From NCBI RefSeq assembly GCF_036324505.1, contig NC_086361.1, positions 7,195,828 to 7,259,827 of the forward strand: a DNA stretch of 64,000 nt, read 5' to 3'. The position numbers were made by a program, and so were the translations under genes. A model generated the notes under the pieces. That model was not told the origin of the DNA, searched no databases, and saw only the letters and a list, made by a program, of their open reading frames with translations. Position 1 is the stretch's first letter; each line of letters begins with the position of its first letter. This document shows positions 13,460 through 53,469 of this stretch, piece after piece. Source of the DNA: Eleginops maclovinus. Taxonomy: Eukaryota > Chordata > Actinopteri > Perciformes > Eleginopidae.

Positions 13460-16400
13460 CTGCACACTTACAGTGCAGTAAAACAGCAAATAAAATAACA
13501 AACTACATTTCACATGGTTTTATCACAAAAATAAAATGTGTGTGTATGTTCCATGATGCATTTGTTTGCCTAGCCTAGCCTTCCTAAATGCTAAGTTTCT
13601 TTAGTTCTTACAGCCACCAACAAATATTTTTTATATTTATATTATGCCGGACAAGTAACCGGTACATTAGGATAAGTCGAATGGTTGGCATCTTTAACTC
13701 CAAGAAGTTTTATTGATGTTTTTAATGCAGTTGACTAAAGAGATCACTGTAAAAATGGAAAAGCTACTTTCCATCCACAGTGTTTACCAAAACGTTCTTG
13801 GTGTTGATTTATAACATTGTGGTTGTTTAAATTTGGCCTATAATTTGTTATTCAGGAAATCAGCCGCAATTTATCTCATTTGACCTCTTTTCGTCCATTT
13901 TACAGTAAAAAAAACCCATTAATAATTGTTTTGTTTTTTTAAACGATGACAAAGATGCTCCACAACTTCATCGCTTCACCCATAAGCCAAACAATAGGTT
14001 TATTTTTTTCCCATAAGTTAAGATGTATTTGGATGTTTTATCAAAATTCAGGGTCAAATAATCCCCTTTTTTGCTGATTATTTTGAGCTAAAGTGTAAGG
14101 GATTTGGGAAACTCCCTTGGCCAATCTTCAGTGAGTCTGCACTTCATCTTCTGTACGTCACATAACTCTTTTCTTTTTTTAGATCAGGGATTTTCACTTC
14201 GGGCTCCAAATACTAAAGAGTCTGGATTTATTGGATTAGCAGTTCTGGTCCGTAGCTCCTGAGACAAACATTTCCCTGTTGCACTCTCACCTTTGACCTT
14301 GTTTAGATTGAGTTCAAGCAAAGAAAATCCTTTAATTGAGAAGAGAGAGGGATTACAATGGAAGTGGAGAGAGAGAGTAAAGGTGGTGGTGTTAGGCGGT
14401 GTAAGGAGGATTTGGCTGCAATGCAAAGCAGACAGAGACTCAATAAAGGGAATGGAAAATCAGTGCTAACCAGAATGGAGCTGATAGGTATTATCAAAGC
14501 TCTTTGGCCTGACCTTGAGGAATTTATTCCCAGAATAGGGGTGTTTAATCTAGAACCTTAATGTGCATCCTTGTTACCCCAAATCCAAATCCTGGTTACC
14601 CCAAATGTGAAGAAGTGACACTTTCATCTCACTGAGGGGAGAGAACACTCTCAAATGCCATCTCAAAGTTAAAGTCTTTTGTTGTTTACCCATTAAACAT
14701 GAATTAATGTATCTTTTTGGCAACTTGGTTGCAACCCAAAACTAGTGGTAAAAACAATTTTGAAATATTATAACCTTTGAAATTGATAATTGCAAACTTA
14801 TGGGCAGACATTTCTTATTTATACATGCAGGAGTTACGAAGAAAGTCATGTCAAGTGTCACCTAATAAATGTAATTCCAATAATGACTTTCTTTGATTTT
14901 TCTTTGTTTGAATTTAGGTTTAGTACTGCACTTAAATATACATTTGAGGTACTTTTACTGTAGGGCTACTAGAGCATTTTCCCTTTTAAGCTATAAGGCA
15001 TGTTTTTTTGCTAGTTTTCTTGCATAATCAGAATGAAAACAATTACAATGTATTATTATGGATGAAGCAACCTAGCAGTAAATAAAGTAATTAACATAAA
15101 CTCCATCTTTACGGGCTGCAACATAATAGTGATGAATTATTGCATAATATTTATAATTCAGTGATATATATATTCTGAAATAGGCCGTTTTGCTTGAGAA
15201 GAACATGAGAAGTATTTCTATTTACTTTCACCACTGGAGGGCTTGTAAGTAAATATTTGAAGTGTCCCGCTAAGCTCAGTCTTCCTTTTAACTGTGTTAA
15301 ACTTTCTAATCATCACCTTACATGACATTTTGAATTTGAAACTTGCCACCTCTGAGGTAAACGTCCAGAACGTACCTGTCAATATTGAAAGCAAGGCCTG
15401 TGAGGACATTCTTACTGTGGTCAAAATCCCATTACCTTATAGGTAGGGTGCAGGGAATACTCTGCTCACGCTGAGGTAATATGAGGTCATTCTGGGCGAT
15501 GGGTCGGAGGGGGTCATAGAGAAATGATACCAAAGTCTTAATGTCCATCTTGTAAACAACCTGAAAGACCGACCTTAGAGTGTGTTTAATGAACAGTTAC
15601 AAAAAAGAAACAGTTCACTTTAGTCCAGATTTAATCTCAGTGTACCATATGGTGGGGGATTTAACAAATGAGGGCAACTCAGGTAAAGTCTGGTGAGATT
15701 TCACACCCACGAAAAACAAGTCCAACTGAATCTAAGCTAGGTTAGATTACATTTGAAGTAATAAACAGAGGTGAACCGGGGTGAAACACACCGAAAGTGG
15801 TGTAACCTATAAGATTTTATTTATTTGTCATACTTCGTCTCTGATTTAAAGCTCAGATGATTGTTAGATATTTTTATGTGCAGATACCAATTTAATGACA
15901 CATTTGATGTTATAAAAGTCCCAAAGCTTCTGTCCAAAAATCTGACACTATTCTACTCAATATTTGTGTTGGTCACTGCAAAGGGTTAACATTACACCAT
16001 ATAATCATAAATGGGAAGTTTGTATTTTCTTTATATTTTATCTGGATTGTCAAGGATAGATTTCATATATAATACATTTAAAGTCCAAACAAAGCCATTT
16101 TAATGTCTTTTTACAGACAAGTTTATCCGTCTATTTAAGAATCTTTGTTTATTTGCATAGGTAGATTTTTTTTGTGCTTATTTTACCAAAAGAAAGCATG
16201 ATATGATACCTAATTTGCGAATTAAACATAATATTTAAGAAAACTTTTAATAAAAATGGTAATTAATTGATGTCTTAATGTCAGCAATGAAGTGAGGAAG
16301 TTTAATGGTGATCTTTTTCATACTTTTATCCATAAATCTACACTGCGGTTAAATACTCCAAATTGAATTTCTATCTATATTCTCAAGGCGTTTTATATGT

Positions 16401-17505
16401 TTGCTCATATATGTCTCGTGGTCTGTTTTATATCATTTTATTTAACTAAAAACATGGCGACATTTTCTTTTTTGTGGCTGTTAATAATATTTTCTGATTT
16501 ATGGATCAAAGAGATATGCAGTCCCCAAAATGTAATAAAATGAGCCTGGCTGCATCCAATGTTCTTTTTACTTAGCTCATTGGCTATTTTACTACAGTAG
16601 TTGTTTTTTTGTTTTTTTCTCCTATGTTTTTACATTTAGATTATTATTACTATGACTAATAACAATCTTGAATTAATCAAGATCTAGATGTTGTACCCCC
16701 TTTTAACGAAACTAGTGAAACTGATTTTTTTTAAATGACCATTTTGGACCGTGTATGTTTGACGTGCATCATTTGTCTAATCCATTGTAAAGGGGCAGTT
16801 GAGATAGAAAATAGACACATTAAGAGTCACATTTACTTACATATACTGTATAATATCTGCCCTTATCACTTATTCCACAAATGGAAAATGGTTTGCAGAT
16901 GTTGTAGGTCCTGTTGGTTACCAGTAGATGTCAGTGGAGGTTATAGCTCTATTAATTAGTCTGACTTTAAGTATATTATTGATCCCAGAGAGGGAATAAA
17001 TATGGTATGTTGTATGGAGAGATGAAAACATAGGAATATGGTATTTTGAAATTCAGTTTGCTTACCTTATTATATTTTGGCAACGCTGAACTTTAGACGC
17101 ACTACTGTATTTTTGTATCTGATTTAATTTACTTTTTAAAATGTTGCTCCAATGCATTGTTACCTCAACCTTTTCACAAAACAGATCTAAAGAAAAAAGG
17201 TAGTCAACCAATATTCCTGAATAAGTACATAACATTATATGCATGTTATGTGTAAGCATAAATGTAATGATGTTTAAAGTAAAACATAAATTAAACAAAT
17301 ACTGCATGTATGCAATATAATGAAAAACAATATAATCATTGAACCACTTTTCAGTTATAGCATTCAGTAATATATCAATGCGGTATAAAAATGTTATTTT
17401 GGTTATTTGACTTGTTAACTCGTAAAAATGCATGACAATCAGACTCTTATTGTTGAAAATGTAATTTTTTAAAAAGAGCAGCCATGTATAATGTATCAAA
17501 AAGTG

Positions 17506-17511
17506 TTTATT
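17506..17511 (-). terminator. Candidate polyadenylation signal AATAAA for the TMEM238-family gene
   Basis: On the minus strand this reads AATAAA, about 245 bases after the stop codon of the gene that ends at 17757. Distance and orientation fit, but no transcript end can be seen in genomic sequence. Confidence 0.4.
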
Positions 17512-17756
17512 GAGATCCAATAAGCTCAACTGCTTTCCAAATCTAAAATACTATAAAAAACACAGAAATACTAATCATACACCATCAATATCAGTAACAG
17601 CACAGCTGGTGCAGATCTATAACTGAAATGTTTCTGACATGCTTGTAACACAGACTGAGAGTTTGATGCAGTGACTGCTATCTCATATTAACACTGACAA
17701 ACAGAGGCAGCAGCAGACTTTTAATCTGAAAAGTATCCAGACTTCCTGTTGGGGGC

Positions 17757-18580
17757 TCAGCGGTGGTGTCTGTACACACGGATCTTGCGGCTGAGGTTGC
17801 GAGCGAGCCGGTCGACGGCACTGCCTATGTGTCCCACCTCCTTCTTGGATGTGAGACCCTCGATGTTCCCACTGTACCACAACACCCATCCGGCCAGAGA
17901 CATCACCACGAACAGAGCTCCTGCAGTCAGATCAGTCATCAGTCAAGAAGTTAGTGCACAGACAGTTAGATAAAATGTCACGTTGAGAAACCAGAAAAGG
18001 AAATAATTCAAGTAAAAAATATAACTATTAAAACATGTATTAAATTGTACTGATTGGACCAAAACCAGAATTGGTGATTCATATAGTATGGATATCTGTT
18101 CATTATTTATAGTTGGACCTGTATTGATCTTTATCTGATATTTGCCTTTCTTATTTGATGAACAACAATTTCCTTTAAGATAAAGAAATGATATTGATTC
18201 TTTAAGTAAGAAAAATAAATATAAAAATAGGTATTAAAAGTCAATTTTGCATGTTGACAGTGAGAACAATATATAAAAGGATTGCAGTGCTATTGTAACT
18301 GTATTCGTGTTTAAGTTAATTGATGCATGTTTTTTATTTAGTTTTCTATATTGAAAAAAAAACCATTTGCTTTTCAACATTATAAATTTAACAAAATAAT
18401 TTAATTGCATTTAAGGGGTAATTGCATACCAGTATAGACTAGTAAGTCTCCAAAGTCCTGTCCTTTGATCTCCAGGGGAGCGAAGACCCCCACCAGTAGA
18501 GCGGCTCCTCCCAGTAAATCCATCAACACAGCAAAGGCCAGAGCCAGCTTACAGTGGGAGAGGCCGTCACACAAGCCCAT
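17757..18580 (-). CDS. tmem238: TMEM238-family small two-helix membrane protein
   Basis: Two coding exons on the minus strand, 18580-18430 and 17920-17757, give a 104-aa protein whose split Gly codon closes correctly over the intron. The start is MGLCDGLSHCKLALAFAVLM. Helix 1 is about residues 11-37 (ALAFAVLMDLLGGAALLVG), followed by the loop PLEIKGQDFGDLLVYTG. Helix 2 is GALFVVMSLAGWVLWYSGN, and the tail is basic, ending in SRKIRVYRHHR. The order C-x-LALAFAVL-D-GG-ALLVGVFA and WVLWYxGN matches what I recall of TMEM238; its function is unknown. A 5' UTR intron is likely, because TTCTTCCCTCTTCCACAG lies seven bases before the ATG (acceptor at 18588). A possible donor is ACAT|GTGAGTC at 19197-19202. 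I cannot separate tmem238 from tmem238-like by sequence; adjacency to recoverin favours the latter and adjacency to ccdc106 the former. Confidence 0.85.
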
Positions 18581-18599
18581 AGTGGAACTGTGGAAGAGG

Positions 18600-20313
18600 G
18601 AAGAAGAGAAATGCTAAAGCAGGTACACAAAAACACACAAAAACTACATCTGTACCTCAACCAACAATGACAGTCAAATCATGCTTTTACATGAATGCAT
18701 GGTACTTACATAATACAACATATAATAGTCTAACAGTCACATACATGTTTATATTTTTAATATTTACATTATATTACAAAACCATGTTCAATGCAGGACT
18801 TACAGCAGAGTCTCTTAATGTGTGTAAAGTTATTTTACAATAGTAAACCATATCAGTAGCTTACTTCTTCCACTGTTCTGATATTCAGTCAATATTAGCC
18901 ACCATGTTTATATCCACCAATTTCTAAACACTGATGTGATGCTGTCCATTTTTGGAGGTCTTTCAGGGAAAACAGGATTTCATGTCTGTAAGCTTTCTCA
19001 ACACAACAACAACAACAACATGTATTATTGATTCTATCGTAGATATTTTCTTACAAAGATGGACGAACTAAAGGTATTAGTTTTAGCTTCATGAACGTGA
19101 CTACAGCATCGGAGAGCCCCCTCAGGTGATTATTTAAAACTGTGCAATAAATATAAACAAAACATTAAGTTTCCCACCGTCAATATTTCTACTTGGACTC
19201 ACATGTTAGAGCTGTTTTTCGAGCTGCATAAAATCTTCCTCTTTTTGTTCTTTTGCGAAGTTTCTCTCCTGCAGTTTTTCTTTGTTTCCGCGTTTACTCC
19301 ACCTACCTGGGCACAGCCCCTCAGGTGACACGTTTCCGGTCTCCCCGTTCCCACCTTCGTCTTTAAAGGCGTAGAATAACCAAAGGTAATGTATTCACGA
19401 TTAAGTATAATATGTTTCATTTAAAGTTGTAGATTAAATGCTGCAAAACCCTTTCGTAACTGTTTAAATTGAATATTAATTCCATTTGTTTTGTCTATGT
19501 GTGAGACAATCCCACGGTTTTTATGGTATAGTACAGAGACATTAGATATGCAAAACTTTCTAACTAAAAAGCCTAATGCCTTTATGGTAGTAGATTTTTA
19601 TTTTTGTTTAAAATAACAGCTTTTTCATCCAATTGTTAATAATCATTTGGAAAATCCCATACATGCAATGAAAAACATTCTTTTAAAAAAATAATTAAAT
19701 TCATGATAGCATTATCTGGAAACCCTGAAAAAAAGAAAAGCAACACACAACCAAACACTATTCAAAACACATGAAGTATCGACTATTAGTACTTAGTTAT
19801 TGATCTGTGAACCTTCTGGTAATTATTAGTTCCTTATATTACTTTGATATAAGTTACTTAACTATTAGGCCTATGTTCATTTCTGTGCTTTATTACATTT
19901 CCACCTTTTTCCTCTTTTGTTTTTGTATGAACGAGTTTATGTTGTTTGTTTGTACCTATCAATAAAGTTAGAGTGACAAAAACTCTAATCCCCAACCCTT
20001 CAACCTGCAAGTAGACTGGAGTCAGAGTGGCGCGTGCATGTGCAGGTGTTGAGAAGTTCTGACATAATTTTAAACCTTTTTTTAACCAAGAAACACCACC
20101 GTTGTGCGCATGTGCACACGTGAGCGTGCTACACCTGTTGGAGCCACCTATAATCAGGTAATTGCTGCTGAGGATGCGGTCGCGCGGACGTTGAGCAGCA
20201 GCTGTGTCGTTTTCAGGCTGTATTACAGAAGTATAACTGCACATAGGATTACAGAAGACTAATAATAACGAGTTTATCACTTATTTCTCACCAGAGCAGC
20301 TTGCCTTCCAATC
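18600..20313. promoter_or_regulatory. Divergent intergenic region between the TMEM238-family gene and the CCDC106-family gene
   Basis: The two genes point away from each other, with start codons 1.73 kb apart. The stretch 19240-19380 (minus-strand gene side) and the stretch 20000-20310 (plus-strand gene side) are richer in G, C and CpG than the surroundings and are the likely promoter zones. Between them (about 19400-20000) the DNA is AT-rich. No defined factor site is claimed. The open frame at 19858-20280 on the minus strand has no family resemblance. Confidence 0.4.
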
Positions 20314-24405
<4,092 letters not shown>

Positions 24406-27000
24406 GGGACAGGTAGAGGAACAATGCGGGAGGCAGGGGGAGTCTACACTAAACTTAACATTGTATTTTTCATTGCCTTAAAAAGATACAAGACATGTGA
24501 GAATGTCGTGTTTGGATGCCAAGGGATTATATTAATTTTAAGAAAAACCTTGTTTAATCTTTTTCATTTGCCTTCATCCAGGAATTAAGGGAAGGTGGAC
24601 ATTTACAGGAAGACAAAGTATAGTGTCCTTTTCATTTCCAAGCACTATTTGGAATACGGCAAACTGTTTATATAGCAGACATCGGAGTAAGCGTAATTTG
24701 CTCTGAATTTGATCTGAGAGCGTTTACAGAACCAATGGGATTGTTTATTTAAATGATTGTATCAAAACAGATCAACATTTATTAGCTTTTATTTATTTTT
24801 GACACACGATATTGTGGGGTATGATTTATTTCTGATTTAGTACATTTAACATGTATAATTGGAAAAAGAACATTTGTTTTGTTCATATATCTCGTTCCTA
24901 AGTTGTATATTTTGTATTTGACTTACATGGTTAAGAAAGTTTGAAATGTAGCGAAAGTAAATAACTTTAAATATGTAATGATTCAGGGTTTCCTTCTGTT
25001 ACACAATCAGAACACAGTTCATGAAGAGTTTAAAGGAAAGTATTAGCCTTTTTAGTCAAACATCCAAACGAGAATAATGAGATATAATATAACCATCACC
25101 TAACACTCTTTAATTTAACACTAAAAACATTGATATGCTCTTCTCAATAACATATGAACATGTTGAATATGTATTTCTGATCTGAGAAATGAAATGCGAC
25201 TGGTTTTGCTTCTTATTTATAAAAGTAATAGGCTACTGGTGTGAATTATGAGTATTACCATGTAGGTCTGCTCTATAGAAACTGGCAGACTGCAGCGCCC
25301 TCCAGTGGAAGAAGGGAGTAATGCATAGGGGTCATCAACTTCAATACCCTGTTCATAAAGGATTGCAGGACATATAGCACAGAATTACTGTATTTGGTTG
25401 CATGTTTTTCAGAAGAGTTGAAACATTTATTTTTAGTTTGCAGTATGTACAGCATGCCCCTTTTATTATCCTTGATTAAAAAAAGTGCATTGCAATTGCA
25501 TTTTTGTTTTAAAATGACACTCTTGTTGTGTGGGAGAGAAGCTCCCTTTGGGATTTTATCCTTAATTATTACTTAATAACAAACTCCATGAAAGGGAAAA
25601 CCACAAAAAGCATAATATGGCCCCTTTAAGGAACAGCAACACGGAAATAGTTGTTATGCTCAAAAGGCTGCAATTGCATTGTGAAGAGCATATATCTTTT
25701 CAATAATGCTGTATTTTTTTCTCCATTTCCTGCAGTTAATTTGCCACTATGAGCTGCACACTAGGATTTCGTCTGTTCATCTTTCTTTAGACTGTTCACA
25801 CATGAATGAAAGTGCAATTATTTTTTAATTGCTTAAATTTGTTAAATCCTTTCAGTTCTCCAAAGGTGCACAAAGGCCAGGGTACATGCATTATGAAGAG
25901 AGACAGTGAATTAGAGAGCTGAAAATAATTGTGGGTTAAGATCCAGCTATAACAAAGCTGCTTGTACCTGTGTGCCTGAAAGTCTTCATCAATATGAGGC
26001 AGCATATATTTAAAATAGAACACATTTAGCCTTGGTGCAGATGAGCAGCCTGGACGTGGTGAAGAACACGCCGTGCTTTACCTGCATGAAGTAGCCATGT
26101 TGCCCATGTTGTTGATTTTCCTCTTCCATTACCTTCACATCTGAAGTGTTGCTGCTGAAAATATCTTTGATTTTATGAAGACTGGACACTTGATCTCTAA
26201 CGGTTCCTCACTGTTAAACACTACTTCAGAGTTTTGCAGGCATCAATGACTCATCTGAGCCTAGGCATTTAAATGCAATGTTGCTTTTAAGCGTATGTCA
26301 TTGTTGGAAAAAAAACAAAACGAATAGAGGGAAAATACAACCTTTGCAAACAAGCCAGTACTTCATAAATAACATCACATCTATGAGGTACAATTTCATT
26401 AAATACACAAGTATGTTACCAGAGGTATGAACACATTTAGAAACAAAGAACAAGAAAATTAAAAGAAATATAAACACAATTTAAAAATAATAATAATTAT
26501 AGGCAATAAAATACTTTTGACTGACTTTTTATTCATAAGGATACATATCTTAAAAAGACTAAAAACCTTTTTAAAAATACAAATATATTCTTTTCTTTTT
26601 ATCACATCTCACATAAAACAATGGTTTTATCATTGAAATGTAATTGTTTGGCCCGTTTTCCTTCTAAATAAAGTTGATCATGGTAAACATTCAATGATAT
26701 AACAAATAATAATAATAGTTACAACAATAACAGTTAACAAACGCTTTATACAATCTACAAATAGATTAAAATAGTGTCTAATGAAGATTCATTGTAATCA
26801 ATCATATCCAGTATTAATCGTTTGTTGTTTCTGAGAATTTACATAAATCGAGATTGTTTATGAACAATATGATTTAATCCTAATTTCACAATGTGTTGTT
26901 CAACTGCTTAGAAAAGGAGGAGGTGACCTCAATTTCCCAGCGTACCTTGCGGCCGGGAGAGGGAAATGGATGGTGGTGTAAACCAAATTTACCCTTTAAC
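24406..27000. other. 3' UTR of ccdc106 and intergenic DNA before cnot3
   Basis: No coding exon is recognised. The first few hundred bases are presumably 3' UTR. A stretch at about 25580-25625 (AGGGAAAACCACAAAAAGCA, then ATATGGCCCCTTTAA) resembles the end of the repeat at 43695-43965. The rest is AT-rich, with short open frames that show no protein character. Confidence 0.45.
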
Positions 27001-27013
27001 CTTTACAAACAGC

Positions 27014-27312
27014 CCAATCAGAGCGAGAGTTATACAGGAAGTAGTAAACTATGTTTTGACAGACAGCGAGTTATGACGAATAAGAGTACGGAAACGGCTG
27101 AAGCGGACCAATCACAGATTAGGTAGGCGGTACTCCTATCCAACAGGGCATCGGAGGAGGAGGTGTTCCTGGTAGCCATCTTGGATGTGCGGAGTGATTG
27201 TTTAGCGAGAAGATTTTTTTTTAATTTAGAAAAATAGCCTTTATACTGAAACGTGGTAGATTTAACGTAGTTGGACAACGGAGGAAAGAAATCGTAACTC
27301 GGGAAAATCCAG
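27014..27312 (+). promoter_or_regulatory. Probable cnot3 promoter and noncoding first exon
   Basis: Two CCAAT boxes lie at 27014-27018 and 27108-27112. They are followed by GGTAGCCATCTTGG at about 27171-27184, whose GCCATCTTG core is a YY1-type site, often found just downstream of the start of TATA-less housekeeping genes. A splice donor CCAG|GTAAAT at 27312/27313 fits the end of a noncoding first exon. The next exon begins after TTTTCTGCAG at 29495. The exact transcription start is not visible; the placement is inference. Confidence 0.6.
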
Positions 27313-28331
27313 GTAAATTAGTCTAAGACTCAAAGATGATGCATTTATGTGCCTCCCCCCTCCTTTCTGTCTTTGCCTCTCTCCACTCTCCAAATTGTGT
27401 CTCCCACATCAGAAAGCTGCAGCCGGTGGGAAGCTGCAGCTCTCTACACTGACAACACATCATCAACTTGTGTGTTTGCTGTTAAAAAAATAGAAAAAGC
27501 ACAACCTCCCCTGCTGAGCCGCGGTGTGTAAACTTTAGTTTGTTTCCAAGTGTGTGTGCTCGGATGTTGGAGCCAACACAGGCTTCTGGTGTCACTAATG
27601 ATGCCCGCATTGTTTATAAACCGCCCGGGCTAACAAATGTTTTTCCATCGGTCCGAGAACATGGCTCGGTTGTTCGGCTAGCTAGCACGGACACCAATTT
27701 AGTGTTTGGATTTGATTCTAAAATGTCCATACCGTAAAAGTGCCCTCAGATGATTTCAAACTAAATTGGCAAGTATGAACGTGTGTTAGAAAGACGCAGG
27801 GCCTGTGTCCAGATGTGTGCACCTGTTTGGAAAAGTAATGCTAAAGCTAATGCATACTTTATTGGTGTGTGTTGGAGTCACAATAATACAACTATAAATC
27901 TGTTACTGAACTAGCACATGCACTTTAGCTCTGTGTTAAACAACATCGTATCTCTTAGTCCATTTCTGAATTTCCAATGTAAATTATAGTTTAACTTTCC
28001 GTTTGTGTCTTTAGAATTGTTTTCACCATTGATACATTTCCCGATTATTTTCTAGATTAATCTTTTGTTCTAAAAATACCCGTCTAAGTCCAAGGTGAAT
28101 TACTTTTAGTCTGTCCAGTGAAATTCAATTTAATATAATATAAACCCGAGTAAAGCATTACATGTCTATATTTAAATGGAGGAAAACAGCAATTACTGTT
28201 ATATTTGCAATGAAATGGTTTAAATAAAGATGATTAAATAACTAAAATGTAAGCCTGATTGGCTTTCAAGTCAAGCATTTAAATAAAACATTCATATTGC
28301 GAAACATTCCCGAAGGGGTGAGTTAAATGAT

Positions 28332-28348
28332 CCCCCCCCCCCCCCCCC
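28332..28348 (+). repeat. Poly-C run of 17 bases
   Basis: An uninterrupted run of 17 C lies in the first cnot3 intron. Such a run is prone to length error in sequencing and to slippage in vivo. Confidence 0.9.
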
Positions 28349-29506
28349 ATGTGTATGGACAGTTTGTTCACCGTTTTTTATTTTTAGCTTTTGTGATCAC
28401 AACAGTAGAGTAGTGTCAGGATTAAAAATGACATAAACAGAAGCTAAAGACCAGACTTGAACTGGGGACATTGCAATCAACGATTAACACTTAAATGCTC
28501 AGAATACCTTGAAATGATCAGAATGAGTTTTAATCTACTCATCATACATTCAAGAACATGCAGGGACTAGAGAGAGACAGAGAAGATATAATTAATTGTT
28601 GGAAGGTTTGAGAAATCCACAGTCTGTTTTTAGTGGTCAAACAGACTGTGTATCTGTCTTGTTAATGCAACCTCTTTCAACCACATTGAAAAGTTCAATT
28701 AGCTTAACTCCTTCAAGAACCCTTAAAGGTACCCAGGCCATATGTCTGCCTGCGTGTAGGAGTAGCTGCTTATTATTGTGTTGCACACTGAAGTGAAGCT
28801 ATTAAGCCTTAAATGGTTGAATGAAAGCTAAATGAAGACACTGATTCAATGTGAAGAGAGACTTAAGCTTCACTTATGCATTTATCACGTACAGTCTGAA
28901 AAACGACTCACTCTCAAGCTTGGATGCCCACTCGTCAACTATGTAATGAAGAAAGTATTTTTTTTGTAAAGTTCTCCGTCATACATTTCTTACATGCAAC
29001 TCGTTTTCTTGTCCATCCCCTACAAATCTGCAGTGGAAATGTATTTATTCATAACAACGTTAGAGCCACCGCTGGGGCATGCTATACTGAGGCAGGGGGA
29101 GAGATGCATTCAATTCAAGAAGTTCAAACTTGGTCTCAACATTTAAGTCAAAAGCAGAATGTCACAAATGATCAAAACAACTACGAAAATATATCCAAGG
29201 TAGGATGGTTCATTTATTTACAGTTACTTCATGTTGGGATATTTTGGAGTATCCCATTGGAGTACCGCCATCATCAGGGATTCAGTGTGTTGCCCAAAGA
29301 CAATTCAGTGTGGCTTACTAATAGAAAAAAAGTCCCTTCATTTCTCCCTTTGTGTCTCCCATAACTCCTCTCTACCTAAGCTCTGTTGTTGTAAATGTTT
29401 CCTTGGTGCATATTGTTTAATATTCTCCAGGGAAATGATCAAAGGTTTAATGAAAACAATAAATACATTAACCATTTTTCCTCTGTTTTCTGCAGTAAAA
29501 GAAGGC

Positions 29507-29524
29507 ATGAAGACATCATCCTAG
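29507..29524 (+). promoter_or_regulatory. Short upstream ORF in the cnot3 5' leader
   Basis: In the exon that carries the cnot3 start there is an earlier ATG that codes for MKTSS and stops with TAG, ten bases before the main ATG at 29534. If the exon begins at 29496, as the acceptor suggests, every spliced transcript carries this mini-ORF. A very short upstream ORF close to the main start could lower initiation there. Confidence 0.55.
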
Positions 29525-29533
29525 TCATCAGTC

Positions 29534-53469
<23,936 letters not shown>

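Larger units (their letters stand above)
10900..17480. other. Long intergenic region without a recognised gene
   Basis: About 6.5 kb of AT-rich sequence with scattered repeat relics (listed separately) and no exon that I can assign. The open frames in it (for example 11218-11508, 11579-11791, 14184-14561, 17062-17529) have no motif, no splice-compatible neighbours and low-complexity or random composition. Confidence 0.5.

Noticed and set aside
13351..13578. Poly-Asn open frame
   Set aside because: It is a translation of the AAT microsatellite.
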